DNA of 64,000 bases, taken from NCBI GenBank assembly GCA_934089275.1, contig CAKOJJ010000001.1:1-64000 (forward strand), written 5' to 3'. The notes beneath the pieces were generated by a model. It ran no database searches and was not told the origin of the DNA. It saw nothing but the letters and a program-made list of their open reading frames with translations. Positions 35,360 through 44,817 of this stretch are shown piece by piece (position 1 is the stretch's first letter; each line of letters begins with the position of its first letter). Source of the stretch: an uncultured Bacilli bacterium (lineage in GTDB: Bacteria; Bacillota_I; Bacilli_A; RF39; UBA660). Both the position numbers and the translations under genes were made by a program.

Positions 35360-36019
35360 ATGGAAAAAGGTAAATTAATAGTAGTAGAAGGTGCTTGTGA
35401 TGGTGTTGGAAAAACTACTCAAGTACAACTTTTAAAGGAGTATTTACAACAATATGGAGAAGTAATCACACATCATTTTCCAACATATCATGAAACAAGC
35501 GGCTTTTTAGTAGAAAAATATTTATCAAAGGAGTTTGGTGAATTAAAAGAATTAAGTCCATACTTTATAAATTCTTTATACGCTATAGATCGTGCAATTG
35601 TATCTAAAGACAAAATCGCTCCAGCTTTAGATGAAGGAAAAATCGTGTTACTTGATAGATATACTTCATCAAGTGTTATATATCAAGCAGCAACTTTTCC
35701 AGCCGATAGAAAAAAAGATTTTATTGAATATGTAATGGACTATGAATATGATAAATTGGGAATAGTAAGACCTGATAATGTTATATTCTTAACTGCACCA
35801 TATGAGGTTATTCAAGAAATTAGAAATGCTCGTAAAGTAAATGATGGTATTCAAAAAGACATTCATGAAAGTAATGAAGAATATTTAAAAACAGTTTATG
35901 ATACTGCTCAATATGCTAGCGAATTACTAGGTTGGGATAGAGTTGAGTGTTCAAGTGGAGATCAAATGCGTCCAATTGAAGAAATACATGAAGATATTAA
36001 AAAACTAATTAAAATGTAG
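35360..36019 (+). CDS. tmk: Thymidylate kinase
   Basis: 219 residues. Phosphorylates dTMP to dTDP. The P-loop reads VEGACDGVGKTTQ, with one residue more than the usual FEGxDGxGKTT; DRYTSSSVIYQ is the typical DR(Y/F) substrate motif. The LID region (RNARKVNDGIQKDIHE) is short. It resembles the eukaryote-like and clostridial branch more than Bacillus Tmk. The ribosome site is TTGGAGGT. It precedes nusB by 53 bases. Confidence 0.88.
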   Translation: MEKGKLIVVEGACDGVGKTTQVQLLKEYLQQYGEVITHHFPTYHETSGFLVEKYLSKEFGELKELSPYFINSLYAIDRAIVSKDKIAPALDEGKIVLLDRYTSSSVIYQAATFPADRKKDFIEYVMDYEYDKLGIVRPDNVIFLTAPYEVIQEIRNARKVNDGIQKDIHESNEEYLKTVYDTAQYASELLGWDRVECSSGDQMRPIEEIHEDIKKLIKM

Positions 36020-36072
36020 TTTACTAAATATTGGTAATGTGCTAAAATTAACCATATGAAAGAGGTTTTATT

Positions 36073-36468
36073 ATGTCCACTCGTAGTGAATTAAGAGAAA
36101 AAATAATGACTATTTTATATCAAATCGATTTATATAAAAGAAACAACATTGATTTTGATGTTGATGCAACAATAAAAGAAAACGTCGAGATTGATAATGA
36201 GTTTGTTAAAGACATTGTATATGGTGTTGTAACTTATATGGACACAATTGATGAATTAGCCAATAAGTATTTAAGCAATTGGACAATTGATAGATTAGAT
36301 TCAGAAGGTAAAGCTATTTTAAGAATGAGCATTTATGAATTAAAGTATACAGACACACCAGATTTAGTAGTTATCAATGAAGCTATTGAACTTGCTAAAC
36401 GTTACAGTGATGATTCTGTAAGAAAGATGATTAATGCTGTTTTAGATAAAATCGTAAATGAAGTGTAA
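36073..36468 (+). CDS. nusB: Transcription antitermination factor NusB
   Basis: 131 residues, the normal size. All-helical protein that, with NusE (S10), binds boxA RNA in rRNA operons. RSELREKIMTILYQIDLY, WTIDRLDSEGKAILRMSIYEL and VVINEAIELAKRYSDDSVRKMINAVLDKI are the conserved helices. ATG 36073 follows AAAGAGG. Confidence 0.95.
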   Translation: MSTRSELREKIMTILYQIDLYKRNNIDFDVDATIKENVEIDNEFVKDIVYGVVTYMDTIDELANKYLSNWTIDRLDSEGKAILRMSIYELKYTDTPDLVVINEAIELAKRYSDDSVRKMINAVLDKIVNEV

Positions 36469-36486
36469 AAAACACTTCTTTTTTAT
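36460..36486 (+). terminator. Terminator after nusB
   Basis: GAAGTGT/ACACTTC stem overlapping the stop codon, then a T run. Confidence 0.8.
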
Positions 36487-36534
36487 TTCTTTTTTTAATA
36501 TAATATAGTATATAAAAAAGAAAGGATTTTATAT

Positions 36535-37257
36535 ATGGAAACAATACACGAAGAAAATTTATGTACAGCTATATTTAGAAGATTAAATAAAATTGGATTT
36601 AATGAAAGAAATATTGAAAACGAATATATTCATTTAAACTTTATTATGTATTTTTTAAAAAGAATACTTCCAATTTCATATTTTTCAGAAGAAAGCTATG
36701 AATTAACAACATCTTCAGATGGTATCATAGTAAATTTTAAAGGAGAAGAAAAAACTCTTGCTATAAAATCTATTTATGAAGAGGACAAATGTCTATTGGA
36801 AATCAGTTATGGAGAAAATACAATGTATTTCAGTTCCGTAGACAATCCAATATGTGTATTCATTGATGATGGTAAAACTGGAGAAATATTTAAAACAGAC
36901 AAAAATGAAGGTACATTCACTTATCATTTTAAAAGTGTAGGAAATGATTCTATTAAAAGTGAAGAATTATATTGTGGACAACTTGCAGCTATTAATTCTT
37001 GCATTGATAACAAAGAATATTTTATCTATGAAAGAATTTATCCTAAAACTATTCCTGAAGCAAGTTTATGGCAAACAATAAGAAACAGAAAACATAGAAA
37101 AAGAGTCATCCCAATTGCTAAAAGCAATCCTGACTTTACTATTTATGATGACATTATAACAATATTTAGTGAACTTCAAAAAGAAAAAGATTTTGTAATG
37201 TCAACGCAAGAAGAAACTATTCGATTAGTAAAAAGAAATAAAAAAGAAAACGCTTAG
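36535..37257 (+). CDS. Hypothetical protein
   Basis: 240 residues, soluble, no signal peptide. A mixed alpha/beta sequence ending in a basic tail (RNRKHRKRVIP and later KRNKKENA). No motif I can assign. The start has a GAAAGGA ribosome site and its codon use matches its neighbours. Flanked by its own terminator and promoter, so probably a single-gene unit. Confidence 0.7.
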   Translation: METIHEENLCTAIFRRLNKIGFNERNIENEYIHLNFIMYFLKRILPISYFSEESYELTTSSDGIIVNFKGEEKTLAIKSIYEEDKCLLEISYGENTMYFSSVDNPICVFIDDGKTGEIFKTDKNEGTFTYHFKSVGNDSIKSEELYCGQLAAINSCIDNKEYFIYERIYPKTIPEASLWQTIRNRKHRKRVIPIAKSNPDFTIYDDIITIFSELQKEKDFVMSTQEETIRLVKRNKKENA

Positions 37258-37290
37258 AATTTCTTTTTTTTATGCATTAGTTTTATATTC

Positions 37291-37319
37291 TTGAATAACT
37301 TTTTAATATGTGTTATTAT
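37291..37319 (+). promoter_or_regulatory. Promoter before the small membrane protein
   Basis: TTGAAT (37291-37296), a 17-base spacer and TATTAT (37314-37319). Transcription begins near 37326, which rules out an in-frame ATG at 37310 as the start of the next gene. Confidence 0.65.
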
Positions 37320-37348
37320 ATAAAACAATTAACAAGGGAGTGGTTAGG

Positions 37349-37858
37349 TTGAAATTATTAGAAATTATAAAATCAAAATTTTATAAAGTTGTTAATAGTT
37401 ATAACAATTTCTTCAATAAAAGATATGAAAAATATATAGTTGATTACAAAATTGAAGATGATAAAATAAAAATAGTTTCTTCTACAGGAGATTATAGAAT
37501 TGTAAAAAATAATAAAAGCAATATAACTAAACTTAATAAATCAGTGGTTCAAAATAAAGTAAACATTCAAAGAAAAATCGATGAGTATGAAAATAATTAT
37601 AAAGAAAGACTAGTTGTATTGTTGATTAATTTACTGGCTATAATTGGATTTGGAACATTGATATGCTTAACATTTTTTATTGGAAATTATTATTTATTTA
37701 TTATGAGTATTATTTTCTTTTCTCTAGGAGTTATAACTACAACTTTAACGACATTTAATTATTTAGTTACAGTAAAAGAGATAACAAACTTAAAAAAATT
37801 AACAGGTTATAAATCAGAAAGTGAATTTTCTTTAGAAGATTTTAAATTGAGTAAGTAG
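37349..37858 (+). CDS. Hypothetical membrane protein
   Basis: 169 residues. It starts at TTG 37349, behind GGGAGTGG and downstream of the promoter. The N-terminal 90 residues are charged and soluble; two adjacent membrane segments follow (about 91-140) with a short cytoplasmic tail. No family recognised. Confidence 0.7.
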   Translation: MKLLEIIKSKFYKVVNSYNNFFNKRYEKYIVDYKIEDDKIKIVSSTGDYRIVKNNKSNITKLNKSVVQNKVNIQRKIDEYENNYKERLVVLLINLLAIIGFGTLICLTFFIGNYYLFIMSIIFFSLGVITTTLTTFNYLVTVKEITNLKKLTGYKSESEFSLEDFKLSK

Positions 37859-37877
37859 TTTAATACTACTTTTTTTA
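37853..37877 (+). terminator. Terminator after the membrane protein
   Basis: AAGTAGT pairs with ACTACTT around the stop codon, then a T run. Confidence 0.75.
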
Positions 37878-37908
37878 TTTAAGAATATATTTTTATAGGT
37901 GATAATTT

Positions 37909-38457
37909 GTGAACATAATTGAATTAATTATTTTATCTTTTTCCTTAAGTATGGATTCTTTTGCGACATCTTTATGCAAAGGAATAGAATTTAATAATAA
38001 TTTGCATAAGAGTTCTTTAATAACATCTATATGGTTTTCAATATTTCAAACAGGCATGCCTTTACTTGGATATTTTCTTGGAAATATCATTTCGATAAAG
38101 CTTTTTAGTGTCGCATATTATATCTCTTTTTTTATTCTTGTTTTTTTGGGAATAAATATGATAAAAGAAAAAGATGAAACTATACAGCTAAATAATTCTC
38201 TTTGTTTTAAAATTATGTTTCTTTTATCCATTTCAATAAGTATGGATGCCTTTTCTGTGGGTATATCTTATGCTCTTTTAAATCTTAATATAGTTTTATC
38301 ATCAATTTTTAATTTCAGTATAACTTTTATTACTACATATATTGGATGTACATTAGGTTCAAAAATAGGAGATAAATATTCTTCTTTTTCAAAAGTTATT
38401 GGAGGAATTATTTTAATTTCTTTAGGTGTAAAAATTCTAATTACAAATATTTTTTAA
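37909..38457 (+). CDS. mntP: Manganese efflux pump MntP-like protein
   Basis: 182 residues with six membrane segments and GTG start behind AGGTGATAA. The two repeats SLSMDSFATSLCKGIEF and SISMDAFSVGISYALL carry the paired acidic metal-binding Asp residues of the MntP (YebN) family. The related sporulation membrane protein YtaF is an alternative. No yybP-ykoY riboswitch, the usual Mn control, is seen upstream. Confidence 0.82.
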   Translation: MNIIELIILSFSLSMDSFATSLCKGIEFNNNLHKSSLITSIWFSIFQTGMPLLGYFLGNIISIKLFSVAYYISFFILVFLGINMIKEKDETIQLNNSLCFKIMFLLSISISMDAFSVGISYALLNLNIVLSSIFNFSITFITTYIGCTLGSKIGDKYSSFSKVIGGIILISLGVKILITNIF

Positions 38458-38476
38458 GCTATCATACGTAATAAAT

Positions 38477-38505
38477 TTGACTATAAGAAGTTTATTTGGT
38501 ACAAT
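38477..38505 (+). promoter_or_regulatory. Strong promoter of the three-paralogue operon
   Basis: TTGACT (38477-38482), a 17-base spacer and TACAAT (38500-38505). This is one of the best sigma-A-type promoters in the window and sits directly before the array. Confidence 0.75.
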
Positions 38506-38531
38506 ACACCTCGTGTTATGGAGGGGTTAAA

Positions 38532-39773
38532 GTGCAAAAAGAGGTTAGAAATATTGCTAATATAGCAGCTCAAATAAATTTTAATAACAAGAAAAAATAT
38601 CAAGAAAGTACAACTAAAACTTATCATGAAGGTGATGAGTTATTGGAAAACATTCTTCTTACAAAACAATTACAATTTAATAAAGAAAAAGTGTTACCAC
38701 TTCTTATATATAATTTTATTTCCGGCAAAAGATATTTATATGTTTGTTTAACAAACATGTATGAAAGATTATCAGAGTTTTTAGATACAGTAGATATATC
38801 AGATGAAGAATTAACTGCTGTAGTGTCTTATCTAGCTAAAGTATATATACAAGTATGTGATGGAGATGTTTTAGATACAAGAAAATATAGTAGTACTGCA
38901 GTTGACCTTTATAAAATGTATTTTGAAAATCGTAATAAATTTCCTTTATTCGAAGATTTTAAAAATTTTTTTAATGGTAATGTAGATTTAATAAAAACGA
39001 AAAATATAGATGATGTTATTAACTATGGAGTGATACAAAGTTACGATTCAGAAAATGTAGCACGTCTTTCTATTAGAATAATTGAAATACTTTCTAAAAA
39101 AATTGAAGATATTGCTTTTCTTGAGTTAGAAGAACTTGTTATGCTTCTTTGGTCTTGTGGTTTATCTTTATCTTATGCTCAAAAAGTGGGCTTAAACTTA
39201 AGAAATAAAATGCTTGAGCGTTTTAGTGTAAAACTTGAAAATATATTAAAGCCAGTAGAAAAAACAGAAGCAAGTGAGAAAGAACAAGAAAAATCTCAAA
39301 ATATTCCTAAAAAAGTTAAAGAAACAAAACCAAGCAAATATATAAGTGACAAAGAATATAAAAGCCTTTTAAAAGAAGTAAAGAAATATTATAATCCATA
39401 TACAAGGGAATTAACTAATGAATTTATCTCAAGTGAAGAACGTGAACGTATTGCAGCAATTATGATTCGTTTAGGCTTAGAGCAATATCAAGTAGTAGAT
39501 TTTTTAAAGAAAACAGAAACAGTTAGTAAAACTTATACATATGAATATTTTAAAGATCATGTAGAAGAGTTTGAATACTATTTTGGAGAAAATCTTTCTC
39601 AAGTACATGAATATATGAAAGAAATAGAAACATGTACTGAGGATGAAGATAAAGAATATTGGATTATGGGAATAAACGAAGAGCTTGCAAAATTAGAAAA
39701 CAGTTATAAATTAGATTCTTATGAATACGAAAGACAAGTATTAGTTCAAAGAAAGTTGGGAAGCAATGAATAA
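38532..39773 (+). CDS. Three-paralogue array, protein 1
   Basis: 413 residues, starting at GTG 38532 behind GGAGGGG. The N-terminal 250 residues are helical and differ from the other two copies. A charged linker (EKTEASEKEQEKSQ) leads to a C-terminal domain of about 135 residues (YISDKEYKSLLKEVKKYY to the end) that is almost identical in proteins 2 and 3. No signal peptide, membrane segment or catalytic motif is evident. It overlaps the next gene by eight bases. Function unknown; co-transcription and tight overlap suggest a complex. Confidence 0.8.
   Translation: MQKEVRNIANIAAQINFNNKKKYQESTTKTYHEGDELLENILLTKQLQFNKEKVLPLLIYNFISGKRYLYVCLTNMYERLSEFLDTVDISDEELTAVVSYLAKVYIQVCDGDVLDTRKYSSTAVDLYKMYFENRNKFPLFEDFKNFFNGNVDLIKTKNIDDVINYGVIQSYDSENVARLSIRIIEILSKKIEDIAFLELEELVMLLWSCGLSLSYAQKVGLNLRNKMLERFSVKLENILKPVEKTEASEKEQEKSQNIPKKVKETKPSKYISDKEYKSLLKEVKKYYNPYTRELTNEFISSEERERIAAIMIRLGLEQYQVVDFLKKTETVSKTYTYEYFKDHVEEFEYYFGENLSQVHEYMKEIETCTEDEDKEYWIMGINEELAKLENSYKLDSYEYERQVLVQRKLGSNE
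39304..39732 (+). repeat. C-terminal domain repeat, copy 1
   Basis: About 430 bases that recur at 40463-40891 and, from slightly inside, at 41723-42128 with few differences, most of them synonymous. Confidence 0.85.
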
Positions 39774-40929
39774 ATATTATGAAAAAGCTATAAGATTATT
39801 TGACATTGAATTGGACAATTTACATTCAGAATCTGAAGATAAGGTAGGAACTATAATTTCTGAGCACGATATCGGAGTTATTATATCAAAAAAGACATGT
39901 GTGATGGGCCTTATTTATAGAACGTTATTTAATGCGCTATCGAAAGGCGAATTTGAAGATTATTTTCATATGACAAACATTGTGAGATTACTTTCTACTG
40001 CGTTAGAATTTTTACCTTTGAGACGTGCTGAAATTGCTAGAATAATGTTGAATTTTATATCAGATTGTCCTATAAATTTAGAAGGCGAAGGTTTAGATTA
40101 CTATAAAATATATTTTAGTTATTTTCCATCTAACGTTCTTGGAGTTCATCTTCTTGCTGCTTCACATGGTAACTATGAACCACTAGCAACAACCATCGAA
40201 GGAAATGATGAATTATTACAAATTATAAAATCAGATGAAAAAGACTATAAGCTAGATTTAAATAATATATCTGCAAACATTTCTAAGATAAAAGAAAATT
40301 ATTCTAACATCCCCGATACTTTTGATGAAATAAACATACTAAATGTATATAGAGCATTTTTAGAATTAGGAGTATCATTAGAAGTTGCTGAGATGATTGA
40401 ACAAGAATTGTGGAACCAATTAGAAAAGCGTAGAAAAGAAAGTACAACAGAAACTATTGTTGTTCCTAAAAAAGTTGCAGAACCAAAACCAAGCAAATAT
40501 ATAAGCGATAAAGAATATAAAAATCTTTTAAAAGAAGTAAAGAAATATTATAATCCATATACAAGAGAATTAACTAATGAATTTATCTCAAGCGAAGAAC
40601 GTGAACGTATTGCAGCAATTATGGTTCGTTTAGGTTTAGAGCAATACCAAGTAATAGATTTCTTAAAGAAAACAGAAACAGCAAGCAAAACATATACATA
40701 TGAATATTTTAAAGATCATGTAGAAGAATTTGAATACTATTTTGGAGAAAATCTTTCTCAAGTCCATGAATATATGAAAGAAATAGAAACATGTACTGAC
40801 GATGAAGATAAAGAATATTGGATTATGGGAATAAACGAAGAACTCGCAAAATTAGAAAATAGTTATAAGTTAGATTCTTATGAATATGAAACAAAATTAA
40901 TTAAAGAACAAGGAACTCAACATGAATAA
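39766..40929 (+). CDS. Three-paralogue array, protein 2
   Basis: 387 residues. The start ATG lies inside the end of gene 1. The N-terminal 230 residues are helical; they share weak similarity with protein 3 (for example FHMTNIVRLLSTALEFLP against FELTNVIKLYAVELGKSP, and the NISKIKENY segment). The C-terminal domain matches protein 1 almost residue for residue. No known domain. Overlaps gene 3 by eight bases. Confidence 0.8.
   Translation: MNKYYEKAIRLFDIELDNLHSESEDKVGTIISEHDIGVIISKKTCVMGLIYRTLFNALSKGEFEDYFHMTNIVRLLSTALEFLPLRRAEIARIMLNFISDCPINLEGEGLDYYKIYFSYFPSNVLGVHLLAASHGNYEPLATTIEGNDELLQIIKSDEKDYKLDLNNISANISKIKENYSNIPDTFDEINILNVYRAFLELGVSLEVAEMIEQELWNQLEKRRKESTTETIVVPKKVAEPKPSKYISDKEYKNLLKEVKKYYNPYTRELTNEFISSEERERIAAIMVRLGLEQYQVIDFLKKTETASKTYTYEYFKDHVEEFEYYFGENLSQVHEYMKEIETCTDDEDKEYWIMGINEELAKLENSYKLDSYEYETKLIKEQGTQHE
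40463..40891 (+). repeat. C-terminal domain repeat, copy 2
   Basis: Same repeat as 39304-39732, including the CCTAAAAAAGTT linker bases before the domain. Confidence 0.85.
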
Positions 40930-42151
40930 ATATAAAGAAATAGAAAACTATTTAAAGAAAAGTATTGCTCAAAGTATAGCATCAGATTTTGATTATTGTT
41001 TAGACGATGATATTGATATGTTTTTAAATATAGTAAAAACAAAGATAGAGTTAATGGAAGGTTATACTAGAACTAGTGAAGTTACACTTCGAGTAATGAA
41101 AAGAATGCTTTTATTGTACCTTTTAAATCGTCTTGATGAAATATATTCAGCTAAAGAGGATGAAGAAAAACTTCACGAAAAAGTAATCGCGATTTTCCCA
41201 AAAATAAGGAATAAAAATCTTGAGTATTTTGAATTAACAAACGTGATAAAACTCTATGCCGTTGAATTAGGGAAATCTCCGTTACCAAAAGATTTAATAT
41301 TTGAATTTTTAATGGACTTGATAGAACATTATCCAACTACAGTTAGTAAATCCGAGTATAAGCATGATGTATTCGATATATATGAAAAAGGTTCCTCATT
41401 TTTTTGGAATGATGATGTATTAGAATTTGTTACAGGAAGTCCAGAGGCTTATTTAAGATTGCCGATTGTATTATTAAGAAATGCAGTGGTTAACAATTGT
41501 ATAGATGCAACTTTGTGTCTAAATAAAATAAAAGATAATATAAATCAAATAAAAAATAGTTATTTACATAATCAAAAAGGTTTAGATGAAGTATCAATTA
41601 ACGATATTTGTTTAAGCTTAGAAAACTTAGGATTTCCTTCTAATTTAGTTACATATATGAGAAAGTATTTAAAAAAGCAATTACTTGCTAATAAAACAAC
41701 TAAGAAGAAAACTGAAGAGGAAAAACCAGGTAGATATATAAGTGACAAAGAATATAAAAGTCTTTTAAAAGAAGTAAAGAAATATTATAATCCATATACC
41801 AGAGAATTAACTAATGAATTTATCTCAAGCGAAGAACGTGAATGTATTGCAGCAATTATGATTCGTTTAGGCTTAGAACAATATCAAGTAATAGATTTCT
41901 TAAAGAAAACAGAAACAGTTAGTAAAACTTATACATATGAATATTTTAAAGATCATGTAGAAGAATTTGAATACTATTTTGATGAAAGTCTTTCTCAAGT
42001 ACATGAATATATGAAAGAGATTGAAACATGTACTGACGATGAAGATAAAGAATATTGGATTATGGGAATAAACGAAGAACTTGCAAAATTAGAAAACAGT
42101 TATAAATTAAATTCTTATGAATACGAAACAAAGTTGTTAGAAAGGAAGTAA
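40922..42151 (+). CDS. Three-paralogue array, protein 3
   Basis: 409 residues. Helical N-terminus (about 1-265), a basic linker (NKTTKKKTEEEKPG) and the shared C-terminal domain. Two visible substitutions in the domain are R to C in SSEERE(R/C)IAAIM and GEN to DES in FGENLSQ. It ends the operon; a terminator follows at once. Confidence 0.8.
   Translation: MNKYKEIENYLKKSIAQSIASDFDYCLDDDIDMFLNIVKTKIELMEGYTRTSEVTLRVMKRMLLLYLLNRLDEIYSAKEDEEKLHEKVIAIFPKIRNKNLEYFELTNVIKLYAVELGKSPLPKDLIFEFLMDLIEHYPTTVSKSEYKHDVFDIYEKGSSFFWNDDVLEFVTGSPEAYLRLPIVLLRNAVVNNCIDATLCLNKIKDNINQIKNSYLHNQKGLDEVSINDICLSLENLGFPSNLVTYMRKYLKKQLLANKTTKKKTEEEKPGRYISDKEYKSLLKEVKKYYNPYTRELTNEFISSEERECIAAIMIRLGLEQYQVIDFLKKTETVSKTYTYEYFKDHVEEFEYYFDESLSQVHEYMKEIETCTDDEDKEYWIMGINEELAKLENSYKLNSYEYETKLLERK
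41723..42128 (+). repeat. C-terminal domain repeat, copy 3
   Basis: Same repeat as 39304-39732, starting at the domain itself; the linker before it differs. Confidence 0.85.
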
Positions 42152-42168
42152 TTATTTGCTTCCTTTTT
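42141..42168 (+). terminator. Terminator of the three-paralogue operon
   Basis: AAAGGAAG (42141-42148) and CTTCCTTT (42159-42166) with T residues after; overlaps the gene 3 stop. Confidence 0.75.
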
Positions 42169-42192
42169 AATATTATTAAATAGGGTGATTAA

Positions 42193-43104
42193 ATGTTTGA
42201 TATATTTATAAACAACTATTTTGTCTTTTTTATTTTTATAATGATTATTTATTATTCATTTATTTTTTATTTAAAAGACACTATAAATAAATTAATTATT
42301 AATGTTTTATTTTTCCTTAATATATTTGAATTTTTATTATTCTTAAATGGAGCATATTTTATAGATTTCCTATATTTATTAAATTTTATATTATATTCTT
42401 TTTATACCATTAAAAATAAGAAATTAGTTATTCTTTCAAACATCACGTTAATTATTTCATATTTTATATTTAATAAAATGGATGTTTTCTTTATCTATAC
42501 AATATGTTTAGTTGTTATTGAATTGTTTAATTATTTAAAACATCCAAAATATGACAATAACATTCGTGCAATTTTATATATCTTTTTAATTGTTTCTCTT
42601 TTAATAAATAAGTTATATATTGGCAATACTTTCTTTACATTATTTTATTTTATATATTTAATATGTGATTTTTATGTAAAAGATGAACTAACAGACACTT
42701 TAAATAGAAAACCTTTAAAAAGAGATTTAAATAAAAACAAAAAGCAAATCAACGCCATAATAAGTATAGACTTAAATAATTTAAAGAAAATAAATGATAC
42801 TTTAGGTCATGACGAAGGAGATAAAGCAATTGTAACTTTAGTTGAAATAATTAAAACAACTATTTTAAAAGAAATGCGTGTATACAGGGTAGGTGGAGAT
42901 GAGTTTTTAGTTGTTTGTTATAACACTCATAAAATGGAAATTGAAGACTTTATAAAAAATTTAAAAGAAAAAATGAATAAAACTAAATATAGTTGTGCAA
43001 TAGGAGTTGCTTACAAAGAAAAAAACTTAAGTTTAAATGATTTGACTAAAATAGCTGACGAAGCAATGTATGAAGATAAAGAACATTACAAAAAAGTAAG
43101 GTAG
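42193..43104 (+). CDS. Membrane-bound diguanylate cyclase (GGDEF)
   Basis: 303 residues. About six to seven membrane segments fill residues 1-165, then a GGDEF domain: ISIDLNNLKKINDTLGHDEGDKAI and the active site GGDEF (about 234-238, within RVGGDEFLVV) are intact. It should make c-di-GMP from two GTP; the N-terminus is probably the sensor. No EAL or HD-GYP phosphodiesterase is seen here. The ribosome site is AGGGTGA. Confidence 0.9.
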   Translation: MFDIFINNYFVFFIFIMIIYYSFIFYLKDTINKLIINVLFFLNIFEFLLFLNGAYFIDFLYLLNFILYSFYTIKNKKLVILSNITLIISYFIFNKMDVFFIYTICLVVIELFNYLKHPKYDNNIRAILYIFLIVSLLINKLYIGNTFFTLFYFIYLICDFYVKDELTDTLNRKPLKRDLNKNKKQINAIISIDLNNLKKINDTLGHDEGDKAIVTLVEIIKTTILKEMRVYRVGGDEFLVVCYNTHKMEIEDFIKNLKEKMNKTKYSCAIGVAYKEKNLSLNDLTKIADEAMYEDKEHYKKVR

Positions 43105-43145
43105 AAAAGATAAAAAATTTGATATAATAAAGTAACGGAGGAACT

Positions 43146-43808
43146 ATGAAAAAAATTGCTATAGTAGAAGATGATGAAACAATTAGAAAAGAATTAGGAG
43201 AACTTCTTAAAAATGCAAACTATGATGTATATTGTGTTGAGGATTTTTCACGAGTTGCAGACGAATTATTAGAAATTTCTGCAGATTTAGTGTTGCTTGA
43301 TATCAATATACCATTTTTAAATGGTAAAGAAGTCTTAAAAACATTAAGAGAAAAAAGTAATATTCCTGTTATCATGGTTACAAGTAACAATAATGAACTA
43401 GATGAAGCGTTGTCAATAACTTATGGAGCGGACGATTATATAACAAAACCATATAACCCAAATATTCTAATTTTAAGAATCCAATCAGTTTTAAAAAGAT
43501 GTAATAACTCCGAGCAAAATAAAATGTATCGTGGATTTTTTATTAATAAATCACGTTGTCAATTGGAACGCAGTGACAAAATAATTGAACTTACAAAAAA
43601 CGAAATGATTATATTTATGTGTTTATTTGATAATTTGGGCAAAATCGTTTCAAGAGATGAAATTATGACTAACCTTTGGAACAATGATGAATATATTAAT
43701 GATAATGCATTAACTGTTAATATAAGTCGTTTAAGAAGTAAATTAAGTGAAGCCTCTTTAACAGATGCAATTGAAACAAAGAAGGGGTTAGGGTACATTT
43801 TATTATGA
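43146..43808 (+). CDS. OmpR-family response regulator (BceR-like)
   Basis: 220 residues. The receiver has IVEDDETIRKE, the phospho-acceptor in VLLDINIPFLNGKEVL and the Lys in TKPYNP; the winged-helix output domain has LTKNEMIIFMCL and NDNALTVNISRLRSKL. It overlaps the kinase gene by four bases. Followed by kinase, ATPase and permease in the order of Bce antimicrobial-peptide resistance modules. The operator at 44818 fits the known BceR site. Confidence 0.92.
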   Translation: MKKIAIVEDDETIRKELGELLKNANYDVYCVEDFSRVADELLEISADLVLLDINIPFLNGKEVLKTLREKSNIPVIMVTSNNNELDEALSITYGADDYITKPYNPNILILRIQSVLKRCNNSEQNKMYRGFFINKSRCQLERSDKIIELTKNEMIIFMCLFDNLGKIVSRDEIMTNLWNNDEYINDNALTVNISRLRSKLSEASLTDAIETKKGLGYILL

Positions 43809-44815
43809 AAATTTGGACATATATTAAGGAAAGAAAAAGCAATATAATACTATTCAATATATTATTCATAGTTATATTATTTTTACTTGTTGTATTTAAT
43901 GTAAATAAATATTTAATTGTTATGATTTTGATCATATTAAGTATTTATTTTATTATAGACTTTTTGATTTTTTACTTAAAAAGAAAAAAATATTACGATA
44001 CATTTTTAAGCAACTTGAATTTGTTAGATAAAAAATATTTAATATTAGAAACTTTAGAAGAACCAACATTTTTAGACGGAAAAGTATTTGTTGATGCATT
44101 ATATAAAATTGATAAATCAATGATAGAAAATATTAACAACTATCGAAATGAAACTGAAGATTTTAAAGAATATGTAGAGATGTGGATACATGAGATAAAA
44201 ATACCAATAGCTGGACTTATGTTAATGTATCACAATAGCAAAAAAGTTAACAAAAAAGTAATAGATCAATTAAATAGTTTGGATAATTTAACTGATCAAA
44301 TACTTTATTATGTTAGAAGTAATTATGCTGAAAAAGACTTTTTAATTAAAGAAGCGAGTTTAGATAAAATCATCAATGAAGTTCTTTTAAAAAATAAAGA
44401 TTCAATACTTGAAAATAAGATTGATATTAAAGCTGATGTCAAAAATATCAAAGTTTTAACTGATTCTAAATGGCTTATTTTCATTCTTAATCAAATAGTT
44501 AATAATTCTATTAAATATTGTGATAGTAAAAAAGACTCATTTATTATGTTTTACGCTGAAGATACAGAAAAAGAAACAATTTTACATATTAAAGATAATG
44601 GAATAGGTGTAAGTAAAAACGATTTAAAACGTGTTTTTGATAAATCTTTTACTGGAGAAAATGGCCGAAAGATGCGTAACTCAACAGGTTTTGGACTTTA
44701 CATTTGCAAAAAACTTATTGATAAATTAGGACATAAAATAAATGCAACAAGTGAAGAAAACAAATATTTTGAAATAACAATTACTTTTGGTAAAAATGAT
44801 CTTTATAAAATTTGA
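43805..44815 (+). CDS. Sensor histidine kinase (BceS-like, intramembrane sensing)
   Basis: 336 residues. Two adjacent N-terminal membrane segments with almost no external loop, as in BceS kinases, which sense through the transporter. H-box MWIHEIKIPIAGLML (His about 129), N-box NQIVNNSIKY, G-boxes DNGIGV and STGFGLYIC. The gene ends just before the operator. Confidence 0.92.
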   Translation: MKIWTYIKERKSNIILFNILFIVILFLLVVFNVNKYLIVMILIILSIYFIIDFLIFYLKRKKYYDTFLSNLNLLDKKYLILETLEEPTFLDGKVFVDALYKIDKSMIENINNYRNETEDFKEYVEMWIHEIKIPIAGLMLMYHNSKKVNKKVIDQLNSLDNLTDQILYYVRSNYAEKDFLIKEASLDKIINEVLLKNKDSILENKIDIKADVKNIKVLTDSKWLIFILNQIVNNSIKYCDSKKDSFIMFYAEDTEKETILHIKDNGIGVSKNDLKRVFDKSFTGENGRKMRNSTGFGLYICKKLIDKLGHKINATSEENKYFEITITFGKNDLYKI

Positions 44816-44817
44816 TA

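Noticed and set aside
37909..38457. yybP-ykoY manganese riboswitch upstream of mntP
   Set aside because: The short gap after the previous terminator (37878-37908) is too small to hold one.
39304..42128. Mobile element or CRISPR-like array at the repeated C-terminal domains
   Set aside because: The repeats are coding, in frame and within intact genes; there is no transposase, terminal repeat or spacer pattern.
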